Below are positions 20,222 to 32,771 of a DNA stretch of 64,000 nucleotides, one piece after another. Each line of letters starts with the position of its first letter. The stretch's first letter is position 1. Source of the stretch: Macrocybe gigantea (taxonomy: Eukaryota; Basidiomycota; Agaricomycetes; Agaricales; Callistosporiaceae); assembly GCA_011319805.1 (NCBI GenBank), contig SJRY01000077.1, positions 124,001-188,000 of the forward strand, written 5' to 3'. The position numbers and the translations under genes were made by a program. A model generated the notes under the pieces. That model ran no database searches, had not been told where the DNA came from, and worked only from the letters and a program-made list of their open reading frames with translations.

Positions 20222-22065
20222 TCAATTCCTGGATGTGCTGGAGCTCATGCAGATATTGATCAACACGATGAACGCGACTGCGCTTCCGGTCGACAGCACG
20301 GTGCCCCCTATCCAAGCGTGTTTCGTGGCAATGACATCTTCAGAAAGCAGGACGATGACGTTGTACGCCTTGGCGGTGCCGAGCGCGAGCACGCTGCTGT
20401 TGCACCAACAACGGCCGAAAAAGTTCATGAACTGGTACAAACACGCGAGGATGAGCCAGACGGCGTTGCACGCGGCGAGGATCTTGCCTAGACGCCTGAA
20501 GCAGATCGACAGCGCCCTCGCAAGGCGCTTCCAGACGTCATTTCGAGCGGTGCAGGTGTGAAAGTGCGAAAGGAGACTCGAGAGGACCAGAAGCACCCAA
20601 ACGGCGGTGCCTATGACGCCGTACAGGAGATATAACCCCGAGCGACATCCCAGCCCTGCAATGCAGTGACAAAAAGCCAATTAATTTGTGCCCGATGCGT
20701 TCGTCAGGAAAAAGATAACGCACCTCTGGTAGGCGTGAGGAACGTGGTGACGAGAGCTCCGCCCACGTGCCCCACTGTAAAAAGAGAGCGAGCAGAGACG
20801 CAATGACGAATCGAGACCAGGTGCCATTCCCCCGATACGTAATGTCAGGCTGCTGCGTGTTCTCACTGGATGATGCCGTATATACTTCCACGTGTTCAGC
20901 GGTCTGGACGCCATTACTCGAACGACTCTCCCGTTTCTCGACATCTATTTCCGTCCCAGGGTGACGGTGCGCAGGCTTGGACCGAAGTTCGGTCGCCGTC
21001 CGGAACACATCCAACACGAGGCGAACAGAGTGCGCCCAGGGAAAGAAGCGGGCATAATCAAAGATCGGAGGCGAGCGATCTTCGTCGCAGCGCAGCGAGT
21101 CCTGCGCATAGCGAGGGAGGGAAATGGCATCCCCCGTCGAAAGTCGGTGCGCCGGAACGGCTCGGCCATTCCAAGTCACATAGGCCAATTTGTTAGCTCG
21201 CTAGACGGCCTTGCGGGTTCGATGCGAGTCACATTTCGGAGAGATCTGCAGCCAGCAGGTGACGATGGGCAAGAGCCAGAGCCATGCAGACCCGACGTGC
21301 GCACTTACGGCGAGCGCGTCTCTGATGTCCGTCGTAAAAGAGTCGACGATCGTGAATAGGTAGGCGAGGACGACCCAGGACGTGGATGCCACGGCTGAAA
21401 TGGACCACGTGTGCGTATAGTCCAGCCAGGACGTGAGCTCCGTCCACCATCCGTCGTTTTGGGGAAGGACGATCAACGATGACAGGAGATGATCGGCGGT
21501 CGAAACTCGGAGGGCCGACTGCTGGAGATCGTTGAGGATCTGCACGGCCTTTCTAGAGTGGGGGCGGTCATAGGGCATGAAAGACCTGATGAGCCATCGG
21601 CGGTTGAGCACGGTGAACGCCAGCGAGTATGCGGCCAGCGCGGGAGAGCCGACTGTCAGTAGGGCTGACTGGAAATTATCAAGCCTGTCATGGGCCCCGA
21701 ACGGCAGCTGGGAAATCAGCGCCAACCACGGAAGCAACCACGCGCTGAACTGCTGGGTGAACGAAACCCACTTGAAGGCCTTGGGGCCTGCAGAACAGGC
21801 GCTCTTGCAGACGTTGTATGCGATGGCCGTCGCGTTCGCGACGGGAACCACGCCGCCTTTGTTGTCTCTACCACCCACGTCGCCAAATTTTCCCTCCTGG
21901 AGGTCGGCCAGGCAGGCAGTAAAGTTGGTGCCAGAGACAACAGGAAGTATCAGAAAAGACGACAGGATAACAACCCGCATCGTGTCTGCGTAGAACACAA
22001 TGAGGACAAAAGTTGCAGTACAAGCAAGACAGGAACTTACAGGTAAAGATGGTCGTGCATGTCAT
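20222..22065 (-). pseudogene. Multi-pass membrane protein with in-frame stop
   Basis: A short first exon (MTCTTIFT, ATG at 22063-22065) is spliced to a signal-like segment, TMRVVILSSFLILPVVSG. A luminal part with Cys residues (YNVCKSACSAGPKAF) follows. Then come at least six membrane spans, including FSAWLLPWLALISQLPFG, PALAAYSLAFTVLNRRWLI, STSWVVLAYLFTIVDSF and SAWLWLLPIVTCWLQISPK. The next stretch, RANKLAYVTWNGRAVPAHRL, continues in the same frame but behind a TAG (plus-strand CTA at 21201-21203). Further exons encode IFDYARFFPWAHSVRLVLDV, VGHVGGALVTTFLTPTR and GLGCRSGLYLLYGV, to the stop at 20222. The part after the TAG reads like normal protein of the same family, so the TAG is either a real nonsense mutation or a base error. 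An intron covering it has no good donor/acceptor pair. Function unknown. Confidence 0.6.
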
Positions 22066-23472
22066 TGTGGACGTGAAAGGGTGAGAAAAAAGTTGGATAA
22101 AGCATGGACAGCAGTTTTAAGCCTGCTCTTAAATTGAATGACGCGGAATAATGTAGACATATCTGGCTTGACGTAGAGGGCGTCCATGGATATCCATATG
22201 GGGTTCAAAGCGGTATAGCAATCTGGACGACCATTGGAATGAGGCAGAGGCGTGTACGGACTGGTGAAAGTCGCAGTCATGCCATGCCATCGATTATCCT
22301 ACGATATGATTTTACCTTTGTTTTTTCCACTTGCTTCGGGAATTCTTGGCGATATACAATGGGTGGAAGTTGCGGGCGAAGGGTAAGACCTGATATGCAA
22401 TTTTTCGCCCAATGACCCAGGGCGCATTTGTGTGGGCGTCTGAGCCTTTGCTTGGAAACCAGCGTGGCGATGATGTTTGAGGGTTCCAGAAAGAGATGTA
22501 ATCGGTCACCAATCACAATGTGTGTGGGCGTTGGTGTCGGGCAATAGTAAATTAATTGAAACTAGGGGGGGAACCATGAATCATATTGAAGCGGTCGCGA
22601 GTCCTTGCCTTGATTCATGAATAGCGACGTGCATAAATGTGGAACGATGATAACGTCGAGGCTGAAGTCGGAGAAGGTATACGCATCCGACGCTCATGTC
22701 ATGGGGACTAGCCAGAACGATAGGAAGATCGTTATCCTAGGCGAGGACCTTGACTGGAGCAATACCGTAGCTTTGGAAATGGACGTTTGGGCGCTGGCAG
22801 TGCCTTAAAATACACCAGCGCCCAAGGCGCATCGGTGCAATTCAGAGTGGTTGAGATAAGAAGCGCACAGCACCAAGGCGCCAGTGCATTGGTGTCGGGT
22901 CTAACCTGCATACATGTTGCCGAGCGCAAGCAAGAGATAGTCGCTGCAGAGAAAATATGATGTCGGCGTGATGCCTGAGAGCATGGGCTCCTTCATCATT
23001 TGGCTTGCTGGGCTAGGGTTTGTGCCTCTGGTCATGGCAAATGGGCGGATACATAATGGCGGCGGTCGTAGTCACGCTTGTGATGGTTGAGACTGAAGGC
23101 TAGGTATGAAGCAGTAACGAGGGGGAATAAACCGCAGCCATTCAGACATGCAATTGGCAACTAGAATAACGGGTCAGTATGGGAATTTTAAGTCATGACA
23201 ATATGATGGCCGTCTGCGTCGGGGTCGGTGTGGCGGATTGCTGGAATACACAGGAGCGGGAGAAGGAAGACCATGAGGCACAGGCGTGTCGAACGAGATC
23301 GACGGGGTGACAGACACTTGCTGTCATTGTACCTGTGGCCTTTTCGAGGACCTGAAACAGTGGAACTGGTTGCACAAAAGGAAGGTACCCAAACGGCGAA
23401 ATCAGGTACCTCGGTGGGGACGGTGCGAAGAACAGATTCTGCGTCGGTAAAGGCCGGTTAGAAAAGGGGGCG

Positions 23473-23660
23473 AGGGAGCAGGAGTCCGTCAGCTAGATAG
23501 CCTCCCATCAAGCCAAGTCTACAGCATAGCAGCATCTGCCTGGATGTGACTTGTGGCATTGCCTCTTGAGGAAATCGGAAGTCGATAATCGTGGTTTTAT
23601 GGTGGGCATTTTGTCCTTGCATACCATTCCATTGTGCGATCGGAGCTGAAACCAGGAATT
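23473..23660 (-). repeat. Degenerate direct repeat, copy 1
   Basis: Shares motif order with 24155-24330: plus-strand CTGGATGTGACTTGTGGC here against CTGGATATGACTTGTGGC there, flanked by similar stretches. The minus-strand translations also align: EFLVSAPIAQWN with EFNASTPSTSWN, and MPQVTSRQMLL with SPQVISRAMML. It may be a relic of a duplicated gene or of a mobile element. Confidence 0.45.
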
Positions 23661-24154
23661 CACCTCGTTCTAAAGTTCTCAACGAGCGATCGAGCCTCCA
23701 AACATCAAAATCGAATGGGGCCTCCAAGGTCGCCGCGAAGCGGACGGGATTCGTACCATTATAGCCCCCAAACCGAGAACGCACAACCTGTCGGCCTTGC
23801 CCCTGACATGCCTCTGCGATTCTGTACAAAGAAGTAATGTCACCGACGATCACTTGGGAGGTGGGTCTGGCTGGACCGGAAATTCAACCGAGAAATAAAA
23901 ATGCTGCTAATCCTCATAGCCCCCCCCCTTCGGTGCAGCGACCAGATAGCTTCATTTCACATTTCCCCTTGCTAACACGGTCATCCGAAAAGCAAGTAGC
24001 GGATGCAGACTGCGCAGGAATTGCTTTTGCGAGACCTAGAACGATGGTGCTGAGGCAAGAAAAGGAAGATTCCAACGCGGCGGAGTTAGGCACCGTCGGC
24101 GCTAGATGTGCAAGGAGTGGATTCCGAACAGGAAACGTTTCTTCAAAAAAGGTG

Positions 24155-24330
24155 GCAAGCAGGGAGATTCGCCAGCTGGACAGCCTCCTCGTCCAGCAAA
24201 GTTCATAGCGTAGCATCATCGCTCTGGATATGACTTGTGGCGATGCCCCTCGAATTGCTGACGTATCCAGTGTATTCCATGATGTCGATGGGGTGCTTGC
24301 ATTGAATTCCACCACACAGCGAACAGAGTG
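24155..24330 (-). repeat. Degenerate direct repeat, copy 2
   Basis: Second member of the pair described at 23473-23660. The minus-strand frame gives SPQVISRAMML, matching MPQVTSRQMLL of copy 1. A weaker third match (plus-strand ATGTCATGTGGTCTATGC, around 26318-26340) lies beyond the thioesterase gene. Confidence 0.45.
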
Positions 24331-24583
24331 CACCTTGAAATCCTACGGTTCGACTTGGATCTCGAGGAAAAAGAAAGCGGAGGCAGAGAAGCAGAGGTAC
24401 GAAACCGAACGAGGAAGCAAGCTCTTTACATAATCAGTACTACCTCCGGCAAGTTGTCGGTCCGAGGTTAATTGAGCCGACCAACGGACGGAAAAGAAAA
24501 GCTTGCAACAGCGACGAAGGAAGTCCGTCTCTGCCTTTTTACTCGTTTCTTTGTTTTTTTTTCTCTTCTGTTCTCGCCAAAAC

Positions 24584-25747
24584 ATGTCCTCGACGCTCCT
24601 TCGACACCCAGCACACCTCAGCAGAACGTTCCTGCGCCACCGGCGTCTTGCCAGCGCAAACCTCAAGCCCCGCTTCACCAGCAGCGCACCATCCGCCTCC
24701 ACCCCGCCTCCGCCTCCACCTCCACCTCCACACGATCCACACACACTCCACGGTCCCACGCCGCTCCGACCACCGCTCCTCGTCCTCGCATCCGGGCTCG
24801 CGCTCTCCCTCACAGCCTACACCCTCGGCTCGCTCTACCCGCCCTCCACGCTGACGCTGCTCTTCCCACGACCGGCCCCAGGCCCCCCGTCCGACCCCAA
24901 CTCCGCCGCCTCGCTCGCCTACACCGCCGCGCTCGAATCCACGCTCCAGTCCCTCCCGCGTCTCCAAGCGCACCGCTCGCGCACCTCGTCCTCGTCGTCG
25001 GCCACCGTGTCCACAGACGGAGAGGGCGCAGCAGCGCAAGGGTGGTACGAGGTCCGGCCGTACGTCGACTTTCCTGAAGAGCGACGCGTGAACAGCCTCA
25101 CGTCCGGTGCGCTGCGCGGACCAGGCAAGCTCGCGCTCCCAGCGCTGGCCCGCGTCAGGCGCGACGAGCGCGAGAGCGAGGTGTACATCCACGTCGGGCG
25201 CGGGCTGTGCGGGCACGACGGGATCGTGCACGGAGGGATGCTCGCTACGCTGCTAGACGAGACGCTCGCGCGCACCGCGATCGTGAACTTGCCAGAAAAA
25301 GTCGGCGTGACGGCTCGTCTCACGCTGAATTATCGCGCCCCGACGCGGGCTGATCAGGTGTGTGTTTTCCGAACGTCGCTCTTTTTTTCTTTCTGCCTCT
25401 TGACAGTTCTTTTTTTTTTTCGTTTTCTTCTTTTTTTTCCATAGTTCATCGTCATAAAGACGAAGCTAGAAGACCTGCAAGGCCGCAAGGCATTCGTCTC
25501 CGGCCAAGTGGAAGACTTGGACGGAAACGTCCTCGTCGAAGCCGAGTGCGTCGTTCCAAAACCCTTTGCATCTCGAAACCTCATCTTCATGCTTTTATAA
25601 TCCACCAGGGCGATGTTCGTCCAGCCGCGCTACGCCAAGCTCCTCAACACGCACGCCGTCAAACGGGCCATGGGCGAACCTCCCGAATCCGACGAGCCCG
25701 TCCTCCTCGCCGACGGCGAGAAGATGCGCCCAAAGCACGCAGCATAG
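24584..25747 (+). CDS. Hotdog-fold thioesterase, probably mitochondrial
   Basis: Three exons: 24584-25357, 25445-25545 and 25609-25747. The N-terminus is Arg/Ser-rich with few acidic residues (MSSTLLRHPAHLSRTFLRHR), like a mitochondrial presequence. A Pro run and a hydrophobic helix (LLVLASGLALSLTAYTLGSL) follow. The hotdog domain has GHDGIVHGGMLATLLDETLA, the motif HGGxxxTLLDE of acyl-CoA thioesterases, then VTARLTLNYRAPTRADQ, LEDLQGRKAFVSGQVED and MFVQPRYAKLL. Members of this family hydrolyse acyl-CoA to free acid and CoA; some fungal ones are inner-membrane proteins of mitochondria, which suits the helix here. Chain-length preference cannot be read. A T-rich first intron is typical of this genome. 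Confidence 0.85.
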
Positions 25748-28700
25748 CCCCCTAGCCCCCTACCTCCACCCTTCTCACACGCACGGACTGACGACCGGAC
25801 CGATGATTCATTATACACACTCATAGACTGGACTCGTGGTGCATTGGTATACATCTTTTTTTTTTTTTTGTTCTTTTTGCACAACGCGTATACCTCGACT
25901 TGACTTGTCTGGAGCTTATCAAAAAAACATCAGCGCGACGCTGGCGGTTTGCGATGATTTCGATGCTGATGCCTACCATATCACGTCCCAGCATCAAATT
26001 TGCGGGGCCCCTCGTTTGATCGTACTGCACCTAGGAGAACAGGACACCCTTCGATGCTTATTCTCTGCTGCGAGATCGGATGCGGCCGAGTTCAGCATAC
26101 CAATCGTCGTGCGTCGTAACTGAGCCAGACGTTCTCGTTGTCACATATTCCCTGCCGCTAAAATTCTCGCTGTCAAAGTATACCATGATCGGCCAATGAG
26201 GCAGCACCAAAAAGACGACTCGTTCATATCTGCGATACACATCCATCATGTACCGGGCGCATGGGGTACTGATGACTGCCAGGGAACGAGGTTGGCTTTC
26301 GGATCCTCGTCTGCTTGAGATGTCATGTGGTCTATGCATTGTTGGCCCTCGTGGAGCGTCCGTCATCGACGCCTCAAGGAGTTTCACGAGCCGATCGACA
26401 GTAACGCCCTACCATACAGGTTCCATAACACAGATTTGGAATGGAGGCGCTGCCCGCCGACATACCCGAGATGGGCTGTCGTCGTAGAGTGAGACGTCAG
26501 ATCGACGAGGCGAATTGTCGAGTTTGACGTTGAACGGTCCGACGCAAACCAAAGAACGGAGTTCTTTGAACGAGAAAAGCTAAAATGAGAAATAGGTCAT
26601 GTCCGTCATCGCATTCGCTTCGGTGTCCTCGGCACTCTTAATCGCGACGGTCCTGTTCCATTTTCACCGGGAACTCGAGGCTTTCCTCTCTCATGACTAG
26701 CGTAATGGCATAGTGCTCACATGACACGCACACGCTGCCCGGATATCCCCTCTCAGACTGATCCTTCGATCAAATGTGGGGGAGACCAGGCTTTGAAGTT
26801 TAGACCAGCGCCATATCGCCCCACAACGCTCGACGCGGATCACACCCCAGCCACCGCACTCGTCGCTGCCTCCATGCCGCAAAATATCACAGTCCCAAGA
26901 AATGCCGGCCGTCACGCAGTCAAACAGCTGAAAGTTGAAACACGAACGATCGTTGTCAGGACATCTTCGGCGCGGCGCGCCGCAGGGCCCTAGCCAGGGG
27001 CCGGGCCCTTTTGCGTCGAACGATGGCTGTCAGCCGCCACTTGAATGCTCGCATACCATGCATGCATGTGTTGTGTGTGTGTGAGCGGTACGTACATATC
27101 GATACATATTGCGGTTTCGCTTATAGTAACGCGCAAGCGGAGCGTCCGAGGAGATTACGGCGTCGTCGTCCTCAGTGGGTCCACTGATAAAGTTATGCCG
27201 GCTAGAGAACATATCGTCGATCAGGACGTGCATACATGGAATGCACGGTGTGCAGGAATAGAACGCCGAAACTTGCTTGGCTCGTCGAGCTTAACTTGCC
27301 GGGCATCGATTCAAGCTTTCGCGGTCAAAAAGTGATCGACCATCACATCACGTCGCGTGCCTGTCAAATTTCTTCGATGTCGAGTGGGCGTATGCATGCT
27401 GTCCACGTTGACAGCTGCCAGCTGTCTTTCAAAGTTTTCCTATGTTCATCTGACAGAGCAAGAGAGAAGATACCGGAAGAAGACGCAAAACCATCAAAAA
27501 ATGTCGCGCGTGAACAGACGACACTTTATCAGGTTTTCGATCATGATTGCGATGTCTTTGGAGCAACATTCCCTAGGAGACAAATTGTAGAGTCAAGTCT
27601 TGTCATGATGCATACACCAGGAAAAGGGAGTGATCCACCGGACTGCAGCTGTCGTGTTGCAGGTGCTGCTGCCTGATGAACCATCCATGCAAGTCGTGAG
27701 CGCCATCAAATTGCGAGTCATCCAGGCAATCTTCAGACTTCAGCCAAAGGGGGAGGGTGTAGCGCACCATCACACGGACGAGGGCGATCGAAGCAAAACG
27801 CGCAAAGAAACATTGTTTTCAGGCCCAATGGAGCTAGCGACGCACATTGATCGAAAACAAGCTTCACCCCAAAACGGTATGACACTCGGAAGATGCTCGT
27901 CTGTTTTTACTTGACGCAGGTATGCACTATGCACATACACGCAGCCTTTCAAGTGAGTGGCGGTGATCATGCAGGGTGTTAAGGCTATCTAGATTTCCCT
28001 TTGCACGCAGCGCCGGTACGTGGGGCGAGTAGGCCTCGTCGGCGACGTGTTCGGAACGGTTTTGTCGTGTTGTCATTCCCGACGTTTCAGCATCAGCGCA
28101 ACGTTACAGCGAGCCTCGCCCACCGGAATTTGACTTGCTTCATAGTACAGTGATTGCTCGAATAGCTGCGCTGTGAAATGGAATACCGTAGAACATTGAA
28201 ATGAATGTCCGGCGGAATGTTCGCCAGAGTCGGACTCGACAACAGTAGAATCGGATGGCGGTGCAACAGTGTTTGCCCAAACCGCGGAAACCAAATAATT
28301 TCCAAAATAAGGCGCTTCCCGCAATCAAATTTGGCAGGGCCAGATCAAGCGCGACCAGAACAAACAAATTTTTTCACTTCTTCATTTGATGGCATCTGGG
28401 CGAACCTCCTGAGTCGCGAACGGGTATTTGTTTCGGCTGCTCGCATTTTTTCCTAATATTCCATTTCGCGATGACATCGGTAATTAGAATTCAGACGTCG
28501 TGCGCGAGTGCTTGCAAAACACGTTAACGGTGGCACGTTTCGGAAAGACGCATTGTCCGCAGGCTGCAATGTTGTGGTAAAAGTTTCGGTGCGTCATACC
28601 AGGCTTTTTTGTGAAAGCCGCCGGATTTTGCTGGTCGCGCGTAGAGGTCGTAGCCGACGCCCGACGAAGCGAAACAGAGGGAACAACATCTGCGGAATCT

Positions 28701-29147
28701 TGAGACTTTGGAGCTTGTCTCATTCCATATGATCGAGGGTGCGAGGCGTTGCTCAACGGATTCGATTCCATAACAGGGTCGGATAGGCATGATTCTGGGG
28801 GGGGGTCCTCCCATCCGCATGTCATCAGGGGAGCGGGACCTTGAAAAATTATTTGCTGGCGTGGCGGGGGGCGGCTTTACTTTTTTTGTTATAAACTCAA
28901 CCCTGGTTACTTGGCTGATGCTCATCAAAACAGTTCCTCGCCAATATGAAAAACTAGTCAAGCCCTCCTGATTTTTCTACTCTTTTCTCTTCTGCCTCTG
29001 CTTTCCCGTCGACTTTTTTTTTTTAAAAAAAACCTTCGTCTCGTTCGTGTTGCTGTCCCCGTCGTCTTATTCAAGAACAACATAATTCTCTCCAACCTGG
29101 AACTTGACGTTCTCATATACACTCACGAGCTCGGGACCGGGCGCGTC
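25748..29147. other. Gene-poor region of about 3.4 kb
   Basis: No gene could be supported. Several frames of 70-145 codons exist on both strands but none shows a domain or a consistent splice pattern. The minus frame at 26058-26387 contains a hydrophobic VVFLVLPHWPIMVYF stretch and is the best candidate for a degraded gene. A GC-rich palindromic patch lies at 26968-27010 and a short TG run at about 27068-27080. The last 170 bases are pyrimidine-rich and form the promoter of the next gene. Confidence 0.4.
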
Positions 29148-31135
29148 ATGGATCGTCACCCCAACTGCTCGTGCGATTCCTCTCCCTCTCGCCACGGCTT
29201 ATCCCAGCCGCAGGGCTACCTCTTCAGTCCCTGGTTCAAACTAGGAAAGCTATTTAGCAAGCGTCCTCATTCGAGGGACCCGAGTCCGCACATTGTCGTA
29301 CCCATCGACACCAGTCCCACCACTGTTCATTCATCCTTCCTGTCCGAAAAGCAGGAGAAGTGCATCTCAGAGACACCGGCTCAGCCTCGCCGTATGAAGA
29401 AACCTCCCCCGTTGCACCATTCGATTTCTGCCCCCGCGCTCAAGCAGCGATCCTCGATGTTGTGCTCTCCGAGTAAGTCGTGTCCGTTCAACGCACTGAT
29501 CTTCGTCCTCTGACGACCGAGTTCTTTGCATCAGACAGGAAACTCCGGTTTGACGACGCCAGACCGGCTTTGCAGGCAGATGTTTCATCGCAGAAGCAGG
29601 ATTTAGCCTCGAAACAGAAGAGCACATGGAAGAGGAAACTGTCGATGAGGCGACTGAAACCTCCTCCTTCGTCTCCTCCGGCGACGACATGCGATCTTCC
29701 GGACGACTCTGTTTCGACTTCGAGCACGATTCGGTTTGCGCCTACCCCGGCTGCTTCGCTGCCGCGACCCTCAGCAAACGCCAGCTCGCCGCCCGTCGAG
29801 TCTGGAAAGCAAGTACCCCGAATTGTGACTGAAATCGGCGTCCCAATTCTTCCCCGCTCCGCTCCACCTTCTCCCTCTTCTCCTCCTCGCTTATTCCCAC
29901 CTCCTCCTCCGAAACGGGAAAGTGCTACGACAGAAGACCTTCCATCCCCGTCTCCCGTATCGACAATCTCTATGTCACCCGTATCACACAAGTCCATGTC
30001 CATGTCAACGGACAGCTTTTTCAGCTCAGACGGCGTTGGTGGGAGGTCTAAATGGGCCGAGCAGCATCCCTGGAACGACCGACGACGTGGCAACATGAAT
30101 AAGGTCGCTAGGCTCCTGGGAGGCCTTCCTGAAGGTCTGGACTATCCCAACGAGGTCGGTGACTTGCGCCTTAGGGCCGTAGAGTCCCCATCACTGCGGT
30201 CGCGTTCCCCACCGCGAAGGCATTCGATAGCTCCCCCAAAGCGGGCTTCGCTCTCGCTTTCAGCGACGATAGGGTCCATTCCCTCGCTCTTCCGGTCTGC
30301 ATCGCAAACAATGCGCCCTTCAGACGCTTCACAATCGCCGCCCCAGTCGCCTCTCCCCATCGGGAACAAGACCGACAAGTCTTCGCCTTCGCCAAAGTCT
30401 GATAGACAGCGATGCCGGCCGTCTGTCAAGATTGACTGCGTCGAAGACGAAGAAGGCGCCGGAGATCAGTTTGAGGACGACAGCAGCAGCGCCGCGAGCA
30501 GCGCACGGTCCAAGCCGATCTCGCCTATAACGTTCCTTCCTCCAAGCCCCGTTCGTGCGATCAAGGCGAACTCGCAGGTGTTCACGCCTCTCACGCCGCT
30601 GCCAGAGCAGGGAACGGCTGCAGGACTGACGGTCCGCATGTCTCGGACGTCAGTTGACTCGCCACCGAGACGAGACAAATGGGGTTCCGCCACCTCCGCC
30701 GGCACAGCCACGAAGGGCGGCAGCGGCAGTAACCTTGGCCGGAGCGGGAACGGTAAGGGCAACGGAACCGGTGCTCTTCGTGGAAGCCTGTTCCTGGCCC
30801 CTCGTCCGCGATCCATCTCGTGCACCCCGTCGCGCCACCACTCCTTGCAGCCACCCTCATCCCAAACGACGTCCCGGACCGACTCGGACAGCCTTGGCGG
30901 TGCTGCGATCTCGAGCAGCCCGCAGCCTTTCCAGGGCGAGACGTTCGTGCCTCTCCGGCCCACCTGGTCCGACCAGTCTGATCGCCCTCCGGACAGCAAG
31001 TCAGCGTCAGGCCGGATGTCGTTGACGTCTGCGGACGCCGCTGATGGAGACGGAGACCTCCATGCTTGGACTGGCCAGTGGAACCAGGCTGACATGCAGC
31101 GAGTCATCAAACGACTGCGACAGCTGAAGTCATAG
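29148..31135 (+). CDS. Large intrinsically disordered Ser/Pro-rich protein, unknown function
   Basis: Two exons, 29148-29472 and 29535-31135, joined across a 62-nt GTAAGT...CAG intron. Nearly 640 residues are low-complexity, rich in Ser, Pro, Arg and Thr, with many SP/TP sites and basic patches, e.g. SFFSSDGVGGRSKWAEQHPW and RSRSPPRRHS. Two parts look ordered: NMNKVARLLGGLPEGLDYP (about 30093-30150) and the last 25 residues, WNQADMQRVIKRLRQLKS, a short amphipathic helix. Such proteins often act as phosphorylated signalling or cytoskeletal adaptors, but nothing here identifies a role. It is one of the longest uninterrupted frames in the window, and its codon bias supports it being real. Confidence 0.75.
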
Positions 31136-31138
31136 CCA

Positions 31139-31779
31139 AGCCAAGCGCTATCGGCCTCTATTTATTCGTCCGCTTCATCCTCTCAACCGCTGAACACCAC
31201 GACTGCATCGACATTCATTCAACGCCCAAAGTCGCATTTCAACAACAACAGACATCTCACGCTCCCTTGTTTTGTTTCAGTCATGGCGTCCTTTTTTTTT
31301 TTTTTCTATCTTATGACTCTGTGCATAATCTGATAGTTTCCACCTGTATATTTCGTCACTAATGCACTACTATAGTCTTATTTCCTTTTCGTACTAGACT
31401 CTGGAGAAACAAGAATGGAATCGAGGCATCTGTATAGCATGTACTTATCAAAACACCGATATAATGGAAATGAAAGTAAGGCTTTAAACTAGTTTGCGTG
31501 AGCAATCGCCACTGCAATAACGAAATCCTCAAAGGCAGACGACGTTGGCGCTCTGCACCTGAACTTTCAGAAACAGCTTCGTAAATCATGTCCTTGAAAC
31601 TTAGATTGATTGCTAGGGGTATAATCTCTTGGGAAGCCTCTGATGCGAGGGTGCGTAACGTAGAACATCGCATAACAAAACAAAATCCTACACATAGAGG
31701 CAAAAGACATACGTCGACCTATCACGTCTGCTTTTTTTTTTTACTTTTCCTCTAGTGCTACGGCACGGCAGCGCAGCAT
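31139..31779. other. Intergenic region between convergent genes
   Basis: Holds the 3' ends of the disordered-protein gene and of the eL8 gene. A poly-T run occurs at about 31291-31304. No coding exon was recognised. Confidence 0.4.
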
Positions 31780-32771
31780 CTAGAGCTTGCCTAGGCTAGC
31801 AGCGGCAACGTTCTGGCCAGCAGCCTTGGCACGCTTGCGGAGCATCTGTGTGGACTTGTTGCCCCGAATGCCTCCACCCCATTGACGACGTTGCTCCTCG
31901 TACTTGTCAGAGCTTTTTCACATGTCAGAAAGGAAGATTCCAACGGTTGAACATCCTATATGCGACTCACAAGTTGGCCTTGGCGGCGCTGATGAGGGTG
32001 GCGAGCTCTTTCTGGTCCTCGCTCTTGACATCTTGGAGGGCAACGACAGCCGCGGTCTTCTTGTGCACGACGGTGCCGAGACGGGCCTTGCCCTTGACGA
32101 TCACATAAGGCACACCCATCTTGCGGCAGAGCGCAGGCAGGAAGACGACAAGCTCGATGGGGTCGACGTCGTGCGCGATGACGACGAGCGAAGCCTTCTT
32201 GGCCTCGATCAGAGCGACGATGTGGTTCAGGCCGTATTTCACGAAAAGCGGCTTCTTCGTGTCTTGCTGCAAAAGACGGTCTCAGCGACATCTTGGCAGA
32301 CGGAAAGAAGAATGCTACGAACCTTGACAGCCTTGTCCTCGGCAGCAGCGGCAGCAGCAGCAGCCGTAAGACGAGCCTTCTTCTCCTGCTTCGTCTCGGG
32401 GCGATACTTGTTCAAAAGCTTGAAGAGCTGCGTGGCAGTGTTCTTGTCCAAGGTGTGCGAGAACTGCGCGATGGCAGGAGGGACCTTGAGGCGCTGGTTC
32501 AAGATGACCTTCTGGCGCTGCAAGCGGACGTATTCGGGCCACTTGACGAAGCGCGTCAAGTCCGTCTTGGGACGAATGTCCTGACCTGGTCATCGCGAAA
32601 CCTTCAGATCGACCGCGGAAGGAAACGCAAACTCATGTCAAAGCACGCACCAATGCCAAAGTTTTTAGGCTGGGCCTCAAAGAGCGGGTTCTTCTTGGCC
32701 TTGGTGACCTTGCTGGCGCCAAAGGGCGCTGCGGCGGGCTTCTTACCGGAACCGGGCTTGGATTTCGGGGG
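31780..32771 (-). CDS. RPL8: 60S ribosomal protein eL8 (L8/L7a)
   Basis: Four clear exons on the minus strand. The first (from 32771) encodes [18 protein letters not shown] and [13 protein letters not shown]. Then comes [20 protein letters not shown] with [17 protein letters not shown] (about 32587-32325). The third, about 32265-31971, carries the L7Ae RNA-binding fold, [20 protein letters not shown] and [17 protein letters not shown]. The last encodes [20 protein letters not shown] and ends SLGKL at 31780. eL8 is a structural protein of the large ribosomal subunit that binds 25S rRNA. The initiating exon is not certain: exon 1 must end on a full codon, and a tiny exon at 33054-33056 (ATG followed by the GC-type donor GCAAGT) would fit but is far away. 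The protein length without it (about 260 residues) is normal for the family. Confidence 0.93.

Larger units (their letters stand above)
22066..24583. other. Gene-poor region of about 2.5 kb with diverged duplicated sequence
   Basis: No complete gene was recognised. The part at 22070-23450 shows no domain-bearing frame. Between 23460 and 24330 two related segments occur (listed separately). The last 150 bases before 24584 are pyrimidine-rich, as expected for the promoter of the thioesterase gene. Confidence 0.4.

Noticed and set aside
24539..25231. 230-codon minus-strand frame opposite the thioesterase
   Set aside because: Shadow of a GC-rich coding exon; Arg/Gly-rich composition without a domain.
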